In this document: in pieces, positions 60,796 through 64,000 of the stretch | How the letters are laid out: every line of letters starts with the position of its first letter | How positions within the stretch are numbered: position 1 is the first letter of the stretch | Source: Myxococcus stipitatus | Lineage (GTDB): Bacteria; Myxococcota; Myxococcia; Myxococcales; Myxococcaceae | Direction: 5' to 3' | Assembly (NCBI RefSeq): GCF_021412625.1 | Contig: NZ_JAKCFI010000013.1 | Coordinates: 62,001-126,000, forward strand | Length of the DNA stretch: 64,000 nt | Position numbers and translations under genes: made by a program | The notes under the pieces: generated by a model | Database searches by the model: none | Seen by the model: the letters and a program-made list of their open reading frames with translations, nothing else | Told to the model about the DNA's origin: nothing

Positions 60796-60823
60796 TGTGG
60801 GTCGAAGGGAACCGGAGGTCTTC

Positions 60824-61639
60824 ATGCGAGATGGCATCCTTCGAAGTTCGCAGGTTCATGCGCTCGTTCGGCTGATCAACGAGACGCACGAGCTGTCGCT
60901 GGAGGCGGAGGAGCGCTCTCGGCACCTGCTCGGTGGGGTGTGTCGCATCCTGGAGGCGGATGCGGGGGCGTGTGTCCTGGAGCGCGACTTCAGGCCGGGA
61001 GGGCGGGGTGGGTTCCTGGAGATTGTCGTGGAGGGATGGAATGGGAGGGCGGCGCCTGCCTTCGAAGCGCTCCGGAGGATGGGGAGCGACATCAATCCCG
61101 CGATCGACTCCCTGCGGGCGCGAGTCTCGGCGCCTGGGGGCATCGTCACGGCGACTCGCAGGGAGCTGGTGGAGGATCGGCGCTGGTATGGGGCTCGCTA
61201 TGTCGAGAGCTTCCTGCTCCCCACCGGGCTCGATGATTCGATCTATTCGAGCCGGTGGTCCGGGAGGTCGGGGGAGGCGCAGGGTATCGGGCTCTATCGC
61301 CGATGGGGGGCCCGCCCGTTCGATGACGCGGACAGGGAGCTGCTGCGGCTGTTCCACACCCAATGGGGCGGCCTGCTCGCGCCACCATCCCTGCCGGTGC
61401 AAGGCCTGCCCGACGCGCCGCTGTCTCCACGCGAGCGGCAGACGCTGGCGCTCCTGCTCCAGGGGCTCGGGGACAAGCAGATCGCGGCCCGGCTGGGCAT
61501 CAGTCGCTTCACCGTGAATCAATATACGAAGGTGCTCTATCGGAGCTTCGGCGTGCAATCCCGGGCGGCGCTCCTGGCGCGGGTGCTCGGTCGGGACGAG
61601 CAGGGGCGAGGACAACGCCCTTCGCACGACAACCCCTGA
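60824..61639 (+). CDS. LuxR-type transcription factor, paralog 1
   Basis: A 271-residue regulator. The C-terminal LuxR helix-turn-helix is SPRERQTLALLLQGLGDKQI, AARLGISRFTVNQYTKVLYR, then SFGVQSRAALLARVL. The N-terminal ~190 residues are a GAF-like sensor domain also present in paralog 2 (HALVRLINETHEL; RHLLGGVCRILEAD; LLPTGLDDSIYSSRWSG). There is no response-regulator Asp pocket, so a small ligand or partner is the likely signal. The ATG at 60824 has GGAGG 6 bases upstream; the upstream GTG is less likely. It diverges from the M4 protease gene. Confidence 0.9.
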   Translation: MRDGILRSSQVHALVRLINETHELSLEAEERSRHLLGGVCRILEADAGACVLERDFRPGGRGGFLEIVVEGWNGRAAPAFEALRRMGSDINPAIDSLRARVSAPGGIVTATRRELVEDRRWYGARYVESFLLPTGLDDSIYSSRWSGRSGEAQGIGLYRRWGARPFDDADRELLRLFHTQWGGLLAPPSLPVQGLPDAPLSPRERQTLALLLQGLGDKQIAARLGISRFTVNQYTKVLYRSFGVQSRAALLARVLGRDEQGRGQRPSHDNP

Positions 61640-61667
61640 TGAACGAGTGAGTCATCAGGGGTTGTCG
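61627..61667. terminator. Strong bidirectional terminator between LuxR1 and M57 gene
   Basis: A perfect 16-bp stem CGACAACCCCTGATGA / TCATCAGGGGTTGTCG with a 9-base loop, overlapping the LuxR1 stop codon (61637-61639). It serves convergent genes. It is followed by TTCC only, so the stem rather than a U-tract carries the signal. Confidence 0.8.
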
Positions 61668-61711
61668 TTCCAGCGCGGAGCCGGGTCTTGCCGAGGGTGA
61701 CGTTCGGGAGG

Positions 61712-62530
61712 CTACGGCGCGCCGTACAGGGTTTGGAGCGCGGTGACGTCGCTGCCAGAGAACTCGCCCGTGGTGTTCGAGGCCATGCAGGCGAACATGA
61801 GGGAGCCATCCGTCGGGACACCGGTCGGCGTGCCGGTGATGTGGATGGCGCCGACATTCGCGACCCCTTCATTGGTCGCGACGCCGCCACAGCTGACCGC
61901 TCGGTTGAAATAATCCGTGTGTCGGAGCCCGAGCGTGTGCCCGATCTCATGGGTCAGCAGGTGTTTGATCTGGTTGGCGGGGAGTTGCCCCACCGACGAC
62001 CCGATTTCGATTCGACTCCCGGCGTTGCCGTTCGAAGGGAGCCGGCTCGTCGTCCCCGTGGTCGGAAGACCGGGGTTGATGACCAGATCGATGGTCGAGT
62101 AGGGCGGACGGGGCGGACAATTGGGATCCGCCTCGCACGGGTGGGGGGCGAGCTGGAACGAGAACCTCAGCGACAGGTCATTGAAGTTGGCGATCGCCTC
62201 CGTGAGCTGGAGGCGGACGCTCGTGGGGATGTTCGACGCGGGGCGGATGATGATCTCCCCGATGTCGGCCGAGACCATGTTGATGGTGCGGTAGTGTTCC
62301 TGGCTGTCGTTGCCAACCTGGAGCATCTCTCGCGAGGCCGTGAGGCTCACCTCGGCGTCACCTCCGACGTAGACGGCGCCATGGGCAACCTGGATTTCGC
62401 TCGCCGGGAATCCGGCGGCCAGGAGATTCTCGATGATCTCCTCCGAGGGGGTGGAGACGGTGGCGTCGCCACCACAGCCGAGCATCCAACCGCTGAACAT
62501 CAGTGCCAATCCTATCGTTCGCCTGGACAT
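61712..62530 (-). CDS. M57-like zinc metalloprotease lipoprotein
   Basis: A 272-residue protein, lipoprotein signal with lipobox MLGC. The extended zinc motif HEIGHTLGLRHTD (about residues 192-204) is of the metzincin HExxHxxGxxH type, followed by a Met-turn candidate SLMFACMAS. This matches the small 'dual-action HEIGH' M57/M10-like proteases common in myxobacteria. The N-terminal ~90 residues (EIIENLLAAGFPASEIQVAH, GAVYVGGDAEV) act as a propeptide-like region also typical of M57. It diverges from LuxR2 with a 194-base shared upstream region. Confidence 0.9.
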   Translation of the reverse strand: MSRRTIGLALMFSGWMLGCGGDATVSTPSEEIIENLLAAGFPASEIQVAHGAVYVGGDAEVSLTASREMLQVGNDSQEHYRTINMVSADIGEIIIRPASNIPTSVRLQLTEAIANFNDLSLRFSFQLAPHPCEADPNCPPRPPYSTIDLVINPGLPTTGTTSRLPSNGNAGSRIEIGSSVGQLPANQIKHLLTHEIGHTLGLRHTDYFNRAVSCGGVATNEGVANVGAIHITGTPTGVPTDGSLMFACMASNTTGEFSGSDVTALQTLYGAP

Positions 62531-62672
62531 CGCATCTCCTCGTCGTGTTGCGTGGTCGTGTTGTTCGGGGACGTCGACAGTCCTGTTCGCGTCGGAGCGA
62601 CAGTCCGGAGGAGAGCCATTCCGTTGGAACAGGGCCGCGAACGCCAGACTCGTTCAATGCGACACGCGTGAC

Positions 62673-62693
62673 AATTCGCTAGGATTAGGGAGG
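62673..62693 (+). promoter_or_regulatory. Upstream box of the second LuxR gene
   Basis: Starts AATTCGCTAGGATTAGGGAG, matching the element at 60775-60795 in 19 of 21 positions. It is 32 bases before the LuxR2 ATG (the first copy is 29 before), so spacing is conserved too. Confidence 0.65.
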
Positions 62694-62724
62694 GTGTCGA
62701 CGGAGCAACGAGCGCGGAGGTCTC

Positions 62725-63516
62725 ATGAACGGTACCCATCTTCGGAGCTCTCAAGTGCGTGAGCTGGTGCGTCTGATCAACGAGGCTCACGGGTTGCCGG
62801 CTGGACACGGGGCGCGTCCTCGGCACCTGCTCTCCGGGCTGTGTCGCATCCTCGGGTCGGATGCGGCGGTCTGCGTCAGGGAAGAGGACTTCAGGCCGGA
62901 TGGCACTGGCGCCTTCAAGGCCACCGTCCTCGCTGGGTGGGGTGATGACAGGTTGTCCGCGGTGGAGTCGCTCCAGCGGATGGGCAGTGGCTGCAATCCC
63001 GCCATCCGCTCATTGATGGAGCACCGTCCGGTCCCGGGGGGCGTCGTCACGGCGATGCGCCGGGAGTTGGTGGGAGACCGCGCGTGGTACTCCGCGCCGT
63101 ATGTCGAACATCACCTGCTGCCGACGGGGCTCGATGACTCGGTGTACTCGGGGCGGTGGTCGGAACTGCCGGGCGTGGTGCAGGGCATCGGCGTCCACCG
63201 GGCGCGGGGCGGGCGGCCCTTCGACGCGGAGGACCGCGAGCTGTTGCACCTGTTCCACTCCGAATGCTGGGCCTTGCTCGGTCCAGCGGAGCATGGCGAG
63301 GGTCACACCCCGGACGCCAGGCTCGCCCCTCGGGAACGGCAGACCCTGGCGCTGATCCTCGAGGGGCTCGGGGACAAGGAGATCGCGGCGCGGATGGGAA
63401 TCAGTCGCTTCACCGTGAATCAATACACGAAGTCTCTCTACAAGTGTTTCGGAGTCCGGTCCCGGGCGGCGCTCATCGCGCTGGTGCTCGGCCAGCGGCC
63501 GAGGGGAAGGGCTTGA
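62725..63516 (+). CDS. LuxR-type transcription factor, paralog 2
   Basis: A 263-residue paralog of the regulator at 60824. The HTH is PRERQTLALILEGLGDKEIA, ARMGISRFTVNQYTKSLYKC, FGVRSRAALIAL. The sensor domain keeps HLRSSQVRELVRLINEAHGL, RHLLSGLCRILGSDAA and LLPTGLDDSVYSGRWSE, nearly identical to paralog 1 in key blocks, so the pair arose by duplication. GGAGG lies 6 bases before the ATG. It diverges from the M57 gene. Confidence 0.9.
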   Translation: MNGTHLRSSQVRELVRLINEAHGLPAGHGARPRHLLSGLCRILGSDAAVCVREEDFRPDGTGAFKATVLAGWGDDRLSAVESLQRMGSGCNPAIRSLMEHRPVPGGVVTAMRRELVGDRAWYSAPYVEHHLLPTGLDDSVYSGRWSELPGVVQGIGVHRARGGRPFDAEDRELLHLFHSECWALLGPAEHGEGHTPDARLAPRERQTLALILEGLGDKEIAARMGISRFTVNQYTKSLYKCFGVRSRAALIALVLGQRPRGRA

Positions 63517-63628
63517 GGCCTCGGGGGGGGCCGGGTCCATGGCGGGGTCGCGTCTGTCGTCCGCTTTGCACCGCGCACCGTGCATGAGATGGTCGGCCCG
63601 GGTCGCCGACTGCTTGGGGGAGAACGCG

Positions 63629-64000
63629 ATGACGGGAACGATGCTCATGGATTGCAGCCCTTCACCGACGAGCCGTTTCCGGTGGGGGCCCTCCTGGCTC
63701 CGCCGTGGGGTGGGTCGCCTCGTGCTGCTACCCATGCTCGTCCTCGCGATTCCGTTGCCCGGCGCCGCGCAGCCGACACCGTCCACGCCTGCTGGCAAGG
63801 GAGGGGGAGACGCGGGGACGGTGGCTCCGGCGGCGCCACCTCCGAAACCCTTCGTCTGCCCGGCGAAGCGCCGCGTCACGATGTCCCCCCAGGTGTTGAA
63901 GAAGCAGCTGCGCGCCGCGACGAAGGCCACCGAAGTGAAGAAGCTCCTCGCGCCACTGCAGCTCGGGCTCAGGTGGAGCGATGCGGAGGCCTGCGTGGAG
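63629..64000 (+). CDS. Secreted protein of unknown function (3' end cut by window)
   Basis: The ATG at 63629 follows GGGGGAG by 6 bases and the frame stays open to the last base (124 codons). It starts MTGTMLMDCSPSPTSRF, with a hydrophobic stretch GRLVLLPMLVLAIPLPGAAQ as signal peptide, then a Pro/Gly/Thr-rich linker and a charged helical part (SPQVLKKQLRAATKATEVKK). No family recognised. The 112-base gap to the LuxR2 stop probably contains its promoter. Confidence 0.75.
   Translation, partial: MTGTMLMDCSPSPTSRFRWGPSWLRRGVGRLVLLPMLVLAIPLPGAAQPTPSTPAGKGGGDAGTVAPAAPPPKPFVCPAKRRVTMSPQVLKKQLRAATKATEVKKLLAPLQLGLRWSDAEACVE

Overview
The window reads as chromosomal DNA of a myxobacterium (Myxococcota, probably Myxococcaceae/Archangiaceae). 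The evidence is a GC content near 70% with GC-rich third codon positions, many lipoproteins and secreted hydrolases with lineage-typical repeats (ELWxxDGT repeats, Cys-rich 'CGDG..DSGE.CDDGN' repeats), a Ser/Thr kinase fused to TPRs, a propeller-type sensor kinase, and a single tRNA-Arg(CCG). I see no CRISPR array, insertion sequence, rRNA or replication origin.

Region 1 (1-10.7 kb) is most of a contractile phage-tail-like injection system (eCIS, Afp/PVC type) on the minus strand. In transcription order it has sheath, tube, a T4-type zinc baseplate protein, a disordered protein, a small protein, the CIS tube/Afp7-like adaptor, a separate LysM protein, a GpD/VgrG-like hub, and the start of a J-type baseplate protein cut by the window edge. 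The genes overlap or nearly touch. A divergent plus-strand gene encodes a DUF4157 (eCIS core) protein whose middle looks like a PIN-type nuclease domain, so it is a cargo candidate.

Region 2 (10.9-34 kb) is mixed chromosomal content: an ELWxxDGT lipoprotein, a VOC protein, a divergent NmrA/TetR pair with two operator-like palindromes, a large cadherin-repeat lipoprotein, a di-iron ferritin-like protein with a small lipoprotein partner, a serine hydrolase, a multi-PAS histidine kinase, M28 and M19 peptidases, a Ser/Thr kinase, a D-2-hydroxyacid dehydrogenase and an NDH-2. Three broken genes lie here (12.5, 14.9 and 32.5 kb).

Region 3 (34.1-43.3 kb) is the most unusual part: a tight three-gene operon of paralogous double-AAA+ (Clp/Hsp100-like) ATPases of 1133, 1130 and 778 residues. 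The two long ones end in a domain resembling the PCRF domain of peptide chain release factors, without a GGQ motif. All three share an N-terminal domain and have an [LVT]GF tripeptide where ClpA/ClpC carry the ClpP-docking loop.

Region 4 (46-51.4 kb) is a sulfate uptake operon (OprP-type porin, Sbp, CysT, CysW, CysA). Before it lies a 24-codon ORF with four consecutive Cys codons, a consensus -35 element just upstream and a strong hairpin between it and the porin. This looks like a cysteine-responsive transcription attenuator.

Region 5 (51.4-64 kb) carries a His-rich membrane protein, a GH16 glucanase, a propeller histidine kinase, a TlpA-like thioredoxin, an HPF-like protein, tRNA-Arg, and two successive modules in which a metalloprotease gene diverges from a paralogous LuxR-type regulator. 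The two LuxR genes share an upstream sequence box. The window ends inside a secreted protein gene.
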